Assembly: GCF_011764585.1 (NCBI RefSeq)
Contig: NZ_AP022853.1
Coordinates: 3,567,501 to 3,631,500 of the forward strand
Direction: 5' to 3'
DNA from: Sulfurimicrobium lacus
GTDB lineage: Bacteria > Pseudomonadota > Gammaproteobacteria > Burkholderiales > Sulfuricellaceae
Length of the DNA: 64,000 bases
This document shows positions 6,841-15,671 of the stretch, piece by piece (within the stretch, counting starts at the first letter, position 1; the number at the start of each line of letters is the position of its first letter). Below the pieces are notes generated by a model that searched no databases, was not told the origin of the DNA, and saw only the letters and a list, made by a program, of their open reading frames with translations. The translations under genes were made by a program, and so were the position numbers.

Positions 6841-8298
6841 ATGGCTCCGCTCTCTACCGTATTGATCGTTGACGACGAAGTGCGCTCGCAGGAGGCGTTG
6901 CGCCGCACGCTGGAGGAGGAGTTCGAGGTTTTCGCCGTCTCGGGGGCGGAAGAAGCGCACGGCGTCCTGGAGCAGGAGGCGGTGCACGTGATCCTGTGCG
7001 ACCAGCGCATGCCGGGCACAAGCGGCGTTTCCTTCCTCAAGCAGGTGCGGGAGCGCTATCCGGATACGGTGCGCCTGATCATTTCCGGCTATACCGAGAC
7101 CGAAGACATCATCGCCGGCATCAACGACGCCGGCATTTACCAGTATCTCACCAAGCCCTGGCACCCCGAGGCGCTGCTGCTCAACGTACGCGCCGCTGCG
7201 CGGCTGTACCGCCTGCAGCAGGAAAACCAGCAGGCGTCGCTGGAAATCCGCACCGCCGAGCCGGTGCTGCGCAAGCGCGTCGAGGCCAAGCGCGAGGCGC
7301 TGCGCAACCTGTACCATTTCGAGCGCCTGATCCGCGGCGAGGGCAGCCCTCTCCACAGCGTGTGCGAAATGGCGCGGCGCATCGCGCCGTACGACATTTC
7401 CGTGCTGATCACCGGGGAATCCGGCACCGGCAAGGAATTGCTGGCGCGCGCCATCCACTACGGCAGCAGCCGCGCCGACCGGGTGTTCGTGATCGAGAAT
7501 TGCGGCGCCCTGTCCGATACCCTGCTGGAAAGCGAGCTGTTCGGCCACAAGCGCGGCGCCTTCACCGGCGCGTATGAGAATCGCGTCGGCCTGTTCGAGC
7601 AGGCCGACGGCGGCAGCATTTTTCTCGACGAGATTGGCGAGACTTCGCCGGCGTTCCAGGTCAAGCTGCTGCGCGTGCTGCAGGACGGCGAGATCCGCCC
7701 GCTCGGCAGCTCGCGCTCGCGCCATGTCGACGTGCGGGTGATTTCCGCCACCAACCGCGACCTGGAAGCTGATGTCAAGCAAGGCCGCTTCCGCGAAGAC
7801 CTTTACTACCGCCTCACCACTTTCTCACTGCATATTCCGCCGCTGCGCAGCCGCGCCATGGACATTCCCGTGCTGGCCCACCATTTGTTGCGCGAAGCGG
7901 TATATGCGCTGGAAAAGCCGGTGCAGGGCTTCGCCGAGGAAGCGCTGCAAGCCATGATGCGCTACCCCTGGCCCGGCAACGTGCGCGAACTGCGCAACGA
8001 AATCGTGCGCATGCTCGCCTTGAGCGTGCGCCCTTACCTGGACGTGGAACTGATGTCGCAGCACGTACTGAATGCCAGCCTGGAGGAAGACCTCACCCCG
8101 CGGGAGTCCGACATGGCCGGGGGGATGCTGAAAGACCGCATGGACGCGCTGGAGAAACGGGTGCTGCGGGAAACCCTGAACCGCCACCGCTGGAACAAGT
8201 CGCGCGCCGCGCTGGAACTCGGGCTGTCACGGGTCGGGTTGCGCGCCAAGCTGTTGCGCCACGAACTGGGAAAAGAGTCTCCCAAGGACAAGAAATGA
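6841..8298 (+). CDS. hoxA: Sigma-54-dependent response regulator, HoxA/HupR type
   Basis: An NtrC-family activator of 485 residues: receiver domain (residues about 5-120; acidic pocket DDE at 11-13, phospho-acceptor Asp54 in CDQRMPG), AAA+ domain with Walker A GESGTGKE, the sigma-54 loop GAFTGA, Walker [11 protein letters not shown], and a C-terminal Fis-type helix-turn-helix ([20 protein letters not shown]). Position inside a hyp operon between two hypE genes identifies it as the HoxA/HupR regulator of uptake hydrogenase genes. In related systems it works with the HoxJ/HupT kinase and a regulatory hydrogenase; neither is in the window. Its stop overlaps the second hypE start (ATGA). Confidence 0.9.
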   Translation: MAPLSTVLIVDDEVRSQEALRRTLEEEFEVFAVSGAEEAHGVLEQEAVHVILCDQRMPGTSGVSFLKQVRERYPDTVRLIISGYTETEDIIAGINDAGIYQYLTKPWHPEALLLNVRAAARLYRLQQENQQASLEIRTAEPVLRKRVEAKREALRNLYHFERLIRGEGSPLHSVCEMARRIAPYDISVLITGESGTGKELLARAIHYGSSRADRVFVIENCGALSDTLLESELFGHKRGAFTGAYENRVGLFEQADGGSIFLDEIGETSPAFQVKLLRVLQDGEIRPLGSSRSRHVDVRVISATNRDLEADVKQGRFREDLYYRLTTFSLHIPPLRSRAMDIPVLAHHLLREAVYALEKPVQGFAEEALQAMMRYPWPGNVRELRNEIVRMLALSVRPYLDVELMSQHVLNASLEEDLTPRESDMAGGMLKDRMDALEKRVLRETLNRHRWNKSRAALELGLSRVGLRAKLLRHELGKESPKDKK

Positions 8299-9344
8299 GC
8301 AAGGTGCGGCGGCGCTTCATCAGCTCGCTGGACCTGCAGCACGGCCATGTCAGCATGGCCCACGGCAGCGGCGGGCGCGCCATGGCGGAACTGGTCGAGG
8401 AGCTCTTTCTGGCCGCGTTCGACAACGAGCACCTGCGCCCCCTGAGCGATCATGCCTGCTTTACCCCGCCCCCGGGCCGCCTGGCCATCGCCACCGACAG
8501 CCACGTGGTGACCCCGCTGTTCTTCCCCGGCGGCGACATCGGCAGCCTGTCGGTACACAGCGCCATCAACAATGTCGCCATGGCAGGTGCGCTACCGCTT
8601 TACCTCACCGCCGGATTCATCCTGGAAGAAGGCTTCCCCCTCGCCGACCTCAAGCGCATCGTCGATTCCATGGCGGCCGCTGCCCGCGCTGCCGACGTGT
8701 CCATCGTCAGCGGCGACACCAAGGTGGTGGAACGCGGCAAGGCGGACGGCGTGTTCATCAACACCACGGGCGTCGGGGTGGTGCCGGAGGGGGTGGATAT
8801 TTCCGGCAATCGCGCCCAGGCGGGCGACAAAATACTGATCAACGGCTTCATCGGCGACCACGGCATGGCGCTCATGGCGCAACGCGAGAAGCTGAAATTC
8901 GAGACCCCTCTCCTGTCCGATTCCGCTGCGCTGCATGACCTGGTCGCCGCGATGCTGGCCGCAGTACCGGACATTCACTGCCTGCGCGACCCGACGCGGG
9001 GCGGCGTGGCCGCTGCGCTCAACGAACTGGCGCGCCAGTCGCGCGTCGGCATGCTCGTCCGCGAAAGCGCCCTGCCGATTCGGGAAGCCGTGAGCGCGAC
9101 CTGCGAACTCCTCGACTTCGACCCGCTTTACGTCGCCAACGCCGGCAAACTGCTGGTGATCTGCCCGGCGGATGCGGCGGAAACGCTGCTGGCTGCAATG
9201 CGCGGCCACCCGTTGGGGGAGCATGCCGCGATCATCGGCGACGTGACGGCAGACTCGCACGCTTTCGTGCAGCGGGAATCGGCTTTCGGCGTCAGGCGCA
9301 TGGTGGACTGGCTCAGCGGAGAACAGTTGCCGCGGATTTGTTGA
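8295..9344 (+). CDS. hypE: Hydrogenase maturation factor HypE (copy 2)
   Basis: A second complete HypE, also 349 residues and ending PRIC, translationally coupled to hoxA by an ATGA overlap. It aligns with copy 1 without evident gaps over its whole length, including SMAHGSGGRAMAELVEELF, FFPGGDIGSLS and GDTKVVERGK, but many residues differ, so this is not a recent exact duplication. All catalytic features are kept, so it should be functional. It may serve a second hydrogenase or form mixed HypE-HypF complexes; that is speculation. Confidence 0.93.
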   Translation: MSKVRRRFISSLDLQHGHVSMAHGSGGRAMAELVEELFLAAFDNEHLRPLSDHACFTPPPGRLAIATDSHVVTPLFFPGGDIGSLSVHSAINNVAMAGALPLYLTAGFILEEGFPLADLKRIVDSMAAAARAADVSIVSGDTKVVERGKADGVFINTTGVGVVPEGVDISGNRAQAGDKILINGFIGDHGMALMAQREKLKFETPLLSDSAALHDLVAAMLAAVPDIHCLRDPTRGGVAAALNELARQSRVGMLVRESALPIREAVSATCELLDFDPLYVANAGKLLVICPADAAETLLAAMRGHPLGEHAAIIGDVTADSHAFVQRESAFGVRRMVDWLSGEQLPRIC

Positions 9345-9384
9345 CACCAAGGAAAACGAGCGGATTCGAAGCCCTGGCCAGACA

Positions 9385-11496
9385 CTAGAAATTCACGGTT
9401 GCCGTCAACCAACTGCGCCGCATGAAGAAAACATTGGCTGCCTCATTGACCGTGCCATATTTCGTGTAATTGTTTTGCGTCGCATTTTGCACCACCAATG
9501 CCAGTTCCGCGTTGCGCCCCTGGTCGAACTTGAAGGTTTTCGCAATACGGAAATCGAGCCTGCGCATCGTGTTTTCGCGCGTCACGTCCGGGCTGACGTT
9601 GATCACGCGCACCGGATTGCGCCAATAATACCCGGCGCTGAATTGCCAATTTTCTGCAAATTGATGCGACAGCAGGAGACTGGCGCTATCCGTCGGGACG
9701 GTCTGGGAAAACTGGTCGAGCAGCTCGGTCTGATAAAAGCGCCTTACGCGATCGCCGACCGAGGAATAGGTGACCGGGTCATACGGATCGGGGACGGTGC
9801 TGAAATATTGCGTGGGGTAATTGCCGAAACTGATCGAAGCCCGCTGGTGCGCGTAATTGGCCAACAGAAAGCTGCGGTTTTGATTCCAGTGGTACTTGAG
9901 CGTTGCTTCCACGCCCTTGTACTCGGCCGAAATCATGTTCTTGAAGCTGTCTGCGGGGGTCAGCAGGGGATATTTATCGACAAAGATCATATCCGTCACC
10001 TGGTCTACATATGCCCGCACATCCACGGTCACTCCCAGCGAATGGAACTCCCCGAGATAACCCACCTCTTTCGAGACGATTTTTTCCGGTTTGAGCGGCG
10101 TGACGGGTGGCACGTAGGCGCCGCCGAGAATCGTGTTCTGCGCATCCATATACACCTCGCCCATCGCCGGGCTGCGCGTGGCGGTGGAAACTCCCACGCG
10201 CACCGTGTGCTGGGGCGTGAAATGGTAGTTCAGAGACGCGCGCGGCGAGCTGTTTTTACTCCCCATGCCGTTGTCTTCGAGCATGGTGCCGATATTCAGA
10301 ACCGCCGCCGGGGTGATGCGCCATTCATCGTGGGCGAATACCTGCCACGAATTCACGGTATAAGGGCGCCCCATATACAAGGGATAGTGAGCGTGATCGC
10401 TGCGCGTCCTTGCGCCCCACACCAGGCGATTGCTACCGCTCAGCTGATGGGTGTTCTGCAATTCCAGCTCGTTGCGCTGGCTATACACTTCCTGCCGGGT
10501 AAAGCCCTGAGCGATGGGGACTGCGGGCAGGTTATTCCCCTGACACGTTGCCGAATCGATGCACAGGTAGGGATCCACTGAACTGCGCTCGGTGTAGGAA
10601 TAGGTCAGCTTGCTCTCGCTGCTTGCCGGCCAAACGTGCAGCCAGCTGGTTTGCAGGAAACGGCTCTGCGACGTGGTGTCGCGGAATGCGTCCTCCGGTC
10701 TGCCGGCGATACCCAGGCCGTACACGCCATCGCTACTGCCCAGTTGCACGTCGAGACTATCTGTCGCATTCGGATGATAGTTGCCGCGGAAATTGAACAA
10801 GCGCGTCGTGTTGTGATCGTTCAAGATGGCGTTATCGATTCCCTGGTCGGAACGATAGCCTAGCGACAGGCGATAGTCGAATTGCTCCCCGACTTTGCCG
10901 AATCTGGCTGAGACATCGGAAGCGTCGCCACCCGTCAGCGACACGCTGCCGCCGACCTGACTGAGCGCATCGCGCGTGATGATATTGATCACACCGTAAA
11001 AAGAATTGGTGCCATGCGAAGCCGAAGACGGCCCGCGCACGACTTCGATGCGTTCGATGTCTTCGATCTGGAGCGGGAGGTCGGCCCAGTTCACGCCGCC
11101 AAAGGGGGGCAAATAGGCACTGCGGCCATCGATCAGTATTTGCATGCGGCGCGAGAATTCATCCGTCGCGCCATGAAAAGAAACCACCGGACGATTCGCA
11201 TCGGCAAAGCCCACATACATCCCGGGCACCAGGCGCATCAGATCGGGCACGGTGCGGAAACCCGATGCCTTGATCATCTCCCTGTCGATGACCGTCATCG
11301 CGCTAGGCGCTTCGGACAGCGGTTGCGACAAACGGGACGCGGTCAGAACGACGGGAAACTCCTGGAAATAGTAGTCTGCGGAAGTATTGTTTTCTTCGGC
11401 TTGGCCAGGCAACGCCCACAGCAAGAACGCCGAAGCCAGTATCCTGGGGCCAGACAGAGGCAGTTTGTCCATAATGGACGTTTTGTTGATTCGCAT
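9385..11496 (-). CDS. TonB-dependent outer-membrane receptor
   Basis: A 703-residue TonB-dependent receptor. A signal peptide (LASAFLLWALPGQAEE) is followed by the plug domain (VVLTASRLSQPLSEAPSAMT, then DIERIEVVRGPSSASHGTNS and YGVINIITR) and a 22-strand-type barrel ending in an aromatic residue (TATVNF). The substrate cannot be read from sequence; siderophore, haem or cobalamin are typical. A start at the ninth codon (MDKLPLSG, 11472) is also possible. A Fur-like palindrome lies about 90 bases upstream (11587-11600), which would fit iron control. No exbB/exbD/tonB genes are adjacent. Confidence 0.9.
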   Translation of the reverse strand: MRINKTSIMDKLPLSGPRILASAFLLWALPGQAEENNTSADYYFQEFPVVLTASRLSQPLSEAPSAMTVIDREMIKASGFRTVPDLMRLVPGMYVGFADANRPVVSFHGATDEFSRRMQILIDGRSAYLPPFGGVNWADLPLQIEDIERIEVVRGPSSASHGTNSFYGVINIITRDALSQVGGSVSLTGGDASDVSARFGKVGEQFDYRLSLGYRSDQGIDNAILNDHNTTRLFNFRGNYHPNATDSLDVQLGSSDGVYGLGIAGRPEDAFRDTTSQSRFLQTSWLHVWPASSESKLTYSYTERSSVDPYLCIDSATCQGNNLPAVPIAQGFTRQEVYSQRNELELQNTHQLSGSNRLVWGARTRSDHAHYPLYMGRPYTVNSWQVFAHDEWRITPAAVLNIGTMLEDNGMGSKNSSPRASLNYHFTPQHTVRVGVSTATRSPAMGEVYMDAQNTILGGAYVPPVTPLKPEKIVSKEVGYLGEFHSLGVTVDVRAYVDQVTDMIFVDKYPLLTPADSFKNMISAEYKGVEATLKYHWNQNRSFLLANYAHQRASISFGNYPTQYFSTVPDPYDPVTYSSVGDRVRRFYQTELLDQFSQTVPTDSASLLLSHQFAENWQFSAGYYWRNPVRVINVSPDVTRENTMRRLDFRIAKTFKFDQGRNAELALVVQNATQNNYTKYGTVNEAANVFFMRRSWLTATVNF

Positions 11497-11586
11497 TGGA
11501 AATTGACCAGACGATGATGCCCGGAATGCCTTCTTTATACTAATTTTTTGATCCGTTCAAAACGGTCGGGCGATGAGTAATATAAC

Positions 11587-11600
11587 TTGATTATTATCAA
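11587..11600 (-). promoter_or_regulatory. Candidate Fur-like operator before the TonB receptor
   Basis: TTGATAATAATCAA on the minus strand contains the Fur half-site TGATAAT with an imperfect second half, about 90 bases upstream of the receptor start in an AT-rich stretch. It is weaker than the 7-1-7 box at 22676. The rest of 11497-11773 shows no gene. Confidence 0.4.
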
Positions 11601-11773
11601 TTTTCAATGCGCGCCGGCAGCGCCCGGATCCATCTCTTCGATGAGCGTCATTATCAACTTGGATCTGTGATAAACCGCTTAGGTCGGAGGTCTGTGACGG
11701 GTTGGCACTGCCGATCACGGGGCAACCCTGAAGGAAAGCGTTCCGCCTGTGGCCGGCCGTCAGTCGGGAGGCA

Positions 11774-12568
11774 TTAAAACAAGCTTGTCAGCATGCGCGT
11801 GCCCAGCACGATCAGCAGCGCGGCGAACACTTTTTTGAGCTGCGGCACCGGCAAGCGATGAGCCATCCTTGCGCCGAACGGCGCGGTCAGGACGCTGGCG
11901 AACACCAGGCCGGCGAGGGCCGGCAGGTAGATGAAGCCCAGGCTGTATTGCGGCAGGCCGGCGGCACCCAGACCGTTGACGACGTAGCCGAGCGCCCCCG
12001 CGGCGGCAATGGGGAAGCCGATGGCGGCCGAGGTGCCGATGGCCTGGTGCAGTTTGATGTTGCACCAGGTCATGAACGGAACCGACAGCGTGCCGCCGCC
12101 GATCCCCACCAGGCTGGAAACGCCACCGATCACGCTCCCCGCGCCGAACATTCCGCCCGGGCCGGGCAACTGGCGCGCGGGTTTGGGCTTGATGTTGAGC
12201 AGCATCTGGGCGGCGACGTAGTAGACGAACACCACGAAAAAAACCTTGAGGAAATTGGTCGAGAGCTGGGCGGCCAGCACGGTTCCCAGCAGGGTGCCGG
12301 CGACGATGCCGGGCGCGATGCCGCGCACTACCGGCCAGTTCACCGCGCCATGGGCATGATGGGCGCGCAGGCTGGAGAGCGAGGTGAACAGGATGCTGGC
12401 CAGCGACGTGCCCAGCGCAACGTGCAGCATGTGCTCATGCGGGAAGTGCTGGGCGGTGAAGATGAAGGTCAGCACCGGCACGATCACCAGCCCGCCGCCC
12501 ACCCCCAGCAAACCGGCCAGAAAACCGGCGAAAACGCCGGTCAGCAGGTACAGCAGCCAGAATTCCAT
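11774..12568 (-). CDS. Sulfite exporter TauE/SafE family membrane protein
   Basis: A 264-residue integral membrane protein with the TauE/SafE signature GVFAGFLAGLLGVGGGLVIVPVL at its N-terminus and the internal repeat GVSSLVGIGGGTLSVPFM near residue 150, giving about eight membrane helices. Family members export sulfite, sulfoacetate or other organosulfur anions, but most are uncharacterised. Its start codon overlaps the last base of ilvA, so the two genes are probably co-transcribed, although no functional link is evident. Confidence 0.88.
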   Translation of the reverse strand: MEFWLLYLLTGVFAGFLAGLLGVGGGLVIVPVLTFIFTAQHFPHEHMLHVALGTSLASILFTSLSSLRAHHAHGAVNWPVVRGIAPGIVAGTLLGTVLAAQLSTNFLKVFFVVFVYYVAAQMLLNIKPKPARQLPGPGGMFGAGSVIGGVSSLVGIGGGTLSVPFMTWCNIKLHQAIGTSAAIGFPIAAAGALGYVVNGLGAAGLPQYSLGFIYLPALAGLVFASVLTAPFGARMAHRLPVPQLKKVFAALLIVLGTRMLTSLF

Positions 12569-14079
12569 CAGCCGAGGAAGAGCTTATACGCCGGGTTGTC
12601 GTTCTCGTCCCAATAGGGGTAGCCGAGCTTGTCGAGAAAGTCCTTGAACGCCTGCTTGTCCTGCGGCGGCACCTGGATGCCTACCAGCACCCGGCCGTAG
12701 TCCGTGCCGTGGTTGCGGTAGTGGAACAGGCTGATGTTCCAGCTGTGGCTCATGCTGTTGAGGAAATTCAGCAGCGCGCCGGGGCGCTCGGGAAACTCGA
12801 AGCGGAACACCATTTCGTCCTTCACCAGCGGGGCGTGGCCGCCGACCAGGTGGCGCACGTGCAGCTTGGCCATTTCGTTGTCGGACAGGTCGACTGCCGC
12901 GATCTCCCTGTGCTTCAGCGCCGCCAGCAGCTTGTCCATCTCGCTGCGGTTATGCACCTGCACGCCGACGAAAACGTGGGCCTGGCCGGGGTCGGAGAAG
13001 CGGTAATTGAACTCGGTGATGGCGCGCGGGCCGAGCAGAGCACAGAATTCCTTGAAGCTGCCCGGCCGCTCGGGGATGGTGACCGCCAGTATGCCTTCAC
13101 GCTGTTCGCCCAGTTCGGCGCGCTCGGCCACGTGGTGCAGGCGGTCGAAGTTCATGTTGGCGCCGGAGGCGATGGCCACCAGGTTCTTGTTCTTGAGCTT
13201 GTGCTGCTTGGCGTACATTTTCGCGCCGGCGATGGACAGCGCGCCGGCCGGCTCGAGGATCGAGCGCGTGTCCTCGAACACGTCCTTGATGGCGGCGCAG
13301 ATCGCGTCGGTGTCGACCAGGATCACCTCGTCCACCAGTTGCTGGCAGAGGCGGAAAGTTTCCTCGCCGACCTGCTTCACCGCCACGCCGTCGGCGAAAA
13401 TCCCCACCTGGGCCAACGTCACGCGCTTCTTCTGGCGCAGGGACTGGTACATGGCGTCGGCGTCCACCGGCTCGACACCGATGATCTTGATGTCCGGGCG
13501 CAGGCGCTTGACGTAAGCGGCCACGCCGGCGATCAGCCCGCCGCCGCCGACCGGCACGAAGATCGCGTGGATCGGCCCGCCGTGCTGGCGCAGGATTTCC
13601 ATACCGACGGTCCCCTGTCCGGCGATCACCTCGGGGTCGTCGTAGGGATGAATGAAGGTGAGCTTCTTTTCTTTCGCCAGTTCCATTGCATGGACGTAGG
13701 CGTCGCTGTAGGAATCGCCATGCAGCACCACCTGAGCGCCGCGCGCCACCACGGCGTTGACCTTGATGTTGGGGGTGGTGGCAGGCATCACGATGACCGC
13801 CTCGCACTTCAGCCGCTGCGCCGCCAGTGCCACGCCCTGCGCGTGGTTGCCGGCAGATGCTGCGATCACGCCGCGCTTGAGGACGGCGCGCGGCAGCTGC
13901 GCCATCTTGTTGTAGGCGCCACGCAACTTGAACGAAAACACCGGCTGCATGTCTTCCCGTTTGAGCAGGATGGTATTGCCGAGACGGCGTGAAAGGTTGG
14001 GCGCTTCTTCCAGCGGGCTTTCGATGGCCACGTCGTAAACGCGGGCGGTGAGGATTTTTTCCAAATAATCGGTTGGCAT
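12568..14079 (-). CDS. ilvA: Threonine ammonia-lyase, biosynthetic (IlvA)
   Basis: This PLP enzyme deaminates threonine to 2-oxobutanoate, the first step of isoleucine synthesis. The PLP lysine is in FSFKLRGAYNKM, the phosphate-binding loop is PVGGGGLIAGVA, and SAGNHAQGVA is conserved. Two C-terminal ACT-like regulatory domains follow (from AVTIPERPGSFKEF and FRFEFPERPGALLNFL), so this is the long allosteric form inhibited by isoleucine. The chosen ATG at 14079 gives MPTDYLEKILTARVYDVA, matching family N-termini (503 residues); an upstream in-frame start at 14130 would add 17 unlikely residues. Confidence 0.95.
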   Translation of the reverse strand: MPTDYLEKILTARVYDVAIESPLEEAPNLSRRLGNTILLKREDMQPVFSFKLRGAYNKMAQLPRAVLKRGVIAASAGNHAQGVALAAQRLKCEAVIVMPATTPNIKVNAVVARGAQVVLHGDSYSDAYVHAMELAKEKKLTFIHPYDDPEVIAGQGTVGMEILRQHGGPIHAIFVPVGGGGLIAGVAAYVKRLRPDIKIIGVEPVDADAMYQSLRQKKRVTLAQVGIFADGVAVKQVGEETFRLCQQLVDEVILVDTDAICAAIKDVFEDTRSILEPAGALSIAGAKMYAKQHKLKNKNLVAIASGANMNFDRLHHVAERAELGEQREGILAVTIPERPGSFKEFCALLGPRAITEFNYRFSDPGQAHVFVGVQVHNRSEMDKLLAALKHREIAAVDLSDNEMAKLHVRHLVGGHAPLVKDEMVFRFEFPERPGALLNFLNSMSHSWNISLFHYRNHGTDYGRVLVGIQVPPQDKQAFKDFLDKLGYPYWDENDNPAYKLFLG

Positions 14080-14217
14080 AGGGCTACACAGTTGTTCGTA
14101 TATAAGACGAAGATTAGCAGTAATCGGCACATTTGAGCAGCCGGCTATAGCCTAAATGGCCGGTTGCCGCTATGCTTTTAACCTTATTGCATCCCGATTT
14201 TGAAAGAATATAAAAAA

Positions 14218-14877
14218 ATGACTCAAGACGAATTGAAACAGGCCGTGGCGCGTGCCGCGATCGAACACGTACCCAGCGGCATTATCGGCGTCGGCACCGG
14301 CTCGACCGCCAACTTTTTCATCGACGAACTGGCCAAGATCAAGCACAAACTGGATGGCGCCGTCGCCAGCTCCGAAGCGACCGCGCAGCGCCTGCGCAAG
14401 CACGGCATCGAGGTACTCGACCTCAACAGCGTGAGCGAACTCTCGGTTTACGTCGACGGCGCGGACGAGATCACCCGCCACATGCACATGACCAAGGGCG
14501 GCGGCGGCGCGCTGACACGCGAAAAAATCGTCGCCGCTTGCAGCAGGAAGTTCGTCTGCATCGCCGACGGCACCAAGCTGGTGGACTTGCTGGGCAAGTT
14601 CCCCCTGCCGGTGGAAGTGATTCCCATGGCACGCAGCTATGTCGCGCGCCAGCTCACCAAGCTCGGCGGCCAGCCGGTGCTGCGCCAGGGCTTCACCACC
14701 GACAACGGCAACGTCATTCTGGACGTGCACAACATGCAGATCATGAACCCGGTGGAACTCGAAACGGCCATCAACCAGATCACCGGCGTGGTCACCAACG
14801 GCCTGTTCGCCTGCCGCCCTGCTGACGTGCTGCTGCTCGGTACGCCAGAAGGCGTGAGAACCCTGACCGCGCAGTAG
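14218..14877 (+). CDS. rpiA: Ribose-5-phosphate isomerase A
   Basis: RpiA interconverts ribose 5-phosphate and ribulose 5-phosphate in the pentose phosphate pathway. At 219 residues it has exactly the usual length with the ATG at 14218, preceded by a GAAAGA ribosome-binding site; a TTG at 14200 is less likely. Motifs: [15 protein letters not shown] (phosphate loop), VDGADEI with the catalytic Asp, and [13 protein letters not shown]. It is divergent from ilvA. Confidence 0.96.
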   Translation: MTQDELKQAVARAAIEHVPSGIIGVGTGSTANFFIDELAKIKHKLDGAVASSEATAQRLRKHGIEVLDLNSVSELSVYVDGADEITRHMHMTKGGGGALTREKIVAACSRKFVCIADGTKLVDLLGKFPLPVEVIPMARSYVARQLTKLGGQPVLRQGFTTDNGNVILDVHNMQIMNPVELETAINQITGVVTNGLFACRPADVLLLGTPEGVRTLTAQ

Positions 14878-14885
14878 CCACACAA

Positions 14886-14908
14886 CTGTCACAAACAACG
14901 ATTAGAAT
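14886..14908 (+). promoter_or_regulatory. Possible Pho half-site and -10 upstream of phoU
   Basis: CTGTCAC at 14886-14892 matches one PHO-box repeat, and TAGAAT at 14903-14908 could be a -10 element. The second PHO repeat is not convincing, so this is only a weak indication of phosphate control of phoU-ppx. Confidence 0.2.
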
Positions 14909-14966
14909 CCCGCGATTCGATCAACGTACCAGTCCCGACCCGAGATGAAGCAGCGAGGAGAACATC

Positions 14967-15671
14967 ATGGCCCAGGAACACATATTCAAACAAATGGACG
15001 CCGACCTGGAAGAGGTTCGTTCGCGCGTACTGCAAATGGGCGGCATGGTGGAAGAACAGATCACCAAGTCGATCGAGGCCCTGACCAGTGGCAACCTGGA
15101 ACTGGCCGATGAAGTGATCGCCAACGACCACCGCGTCAACGCCCTGGAAATGCTGATCGACGGCGAATGCACCCAGATCATCGCGCGCCGCCAGCCGACA
15201 GCCGGCGACTTGCGCCTGATCATGACGGTCGAGCGCGCCATTACCGACCTGGAAAGAATCGGCGACAAGGCGGAAAAAATCGCGCGCATGGCTAAAAAGA
15301 TTCACGGCGCCGACCGCATTTCCGTCCCCCGCTTCTCCGAAATCAGGCACATGAGCGAAATGGTGCTGGAAATGCTGCGCACCGCGCTGGACGCCTTTGC
15401 CCGTCTCGACACCACAGCCGCCGCCCAGCTGAAGCGCCAGGACGTGGAAGTGGACGACGAATTCGACGCGGTACTGCGCCACCTGATCACCTTCATGATG
15501 GAAGATCCGCGCATGATCACCACGGCCATCGACATCCTGTTCGCCGCCAAGGCGGTGGAGCGCGTGGGCGACCATGCCAAGAACATCGCCGGCTACGTGG
15601 TCTACATGGCCAAGGGCAAGGATGTCCGTCACGCCAGCATGGAAGAGATGGAACGCGAAATCGAGCAGTAA
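14967..15671 (+). CDS. phoU: Phosphate signalling complex protein PhoU
   Basis: PhoU links the PstSCAB transporter to the PhoR kinase and keeps the Pho regulon off when phosphate is plentiful. This 234-residue all-helical protein has the two PhoU repeats, with metal-site motifs AITDLERIGDKAEKIA (about residue 90) and KAVERVGDHAKNIA (about residue 195). The pst and phoBR genes are not here; ppx follows with no gap, a common arrangement that couples phosphate sensing to polyphosphate turnover. Confidence 0.96.
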   Translation: MAQEHIFKQMDADLEEVRSRVLQMGGMVEEQITKSIEALTSGNLELADEVIANDHRVNALEMLIDGECTQIIARRQPTAGDLRLIMTVERAITDLERIGDKAEKIARMAKKIHGADRISVPRFSEIRHMSEMVLEMLRTALDAFARLDTTAAAQLKRQDVEVDDEFDAVLRHLITFMMEDPRMITTAIDILFAAKAVERVGDHAKNIAGYVVYMAKGKDVRHASMEEMEREIEQ

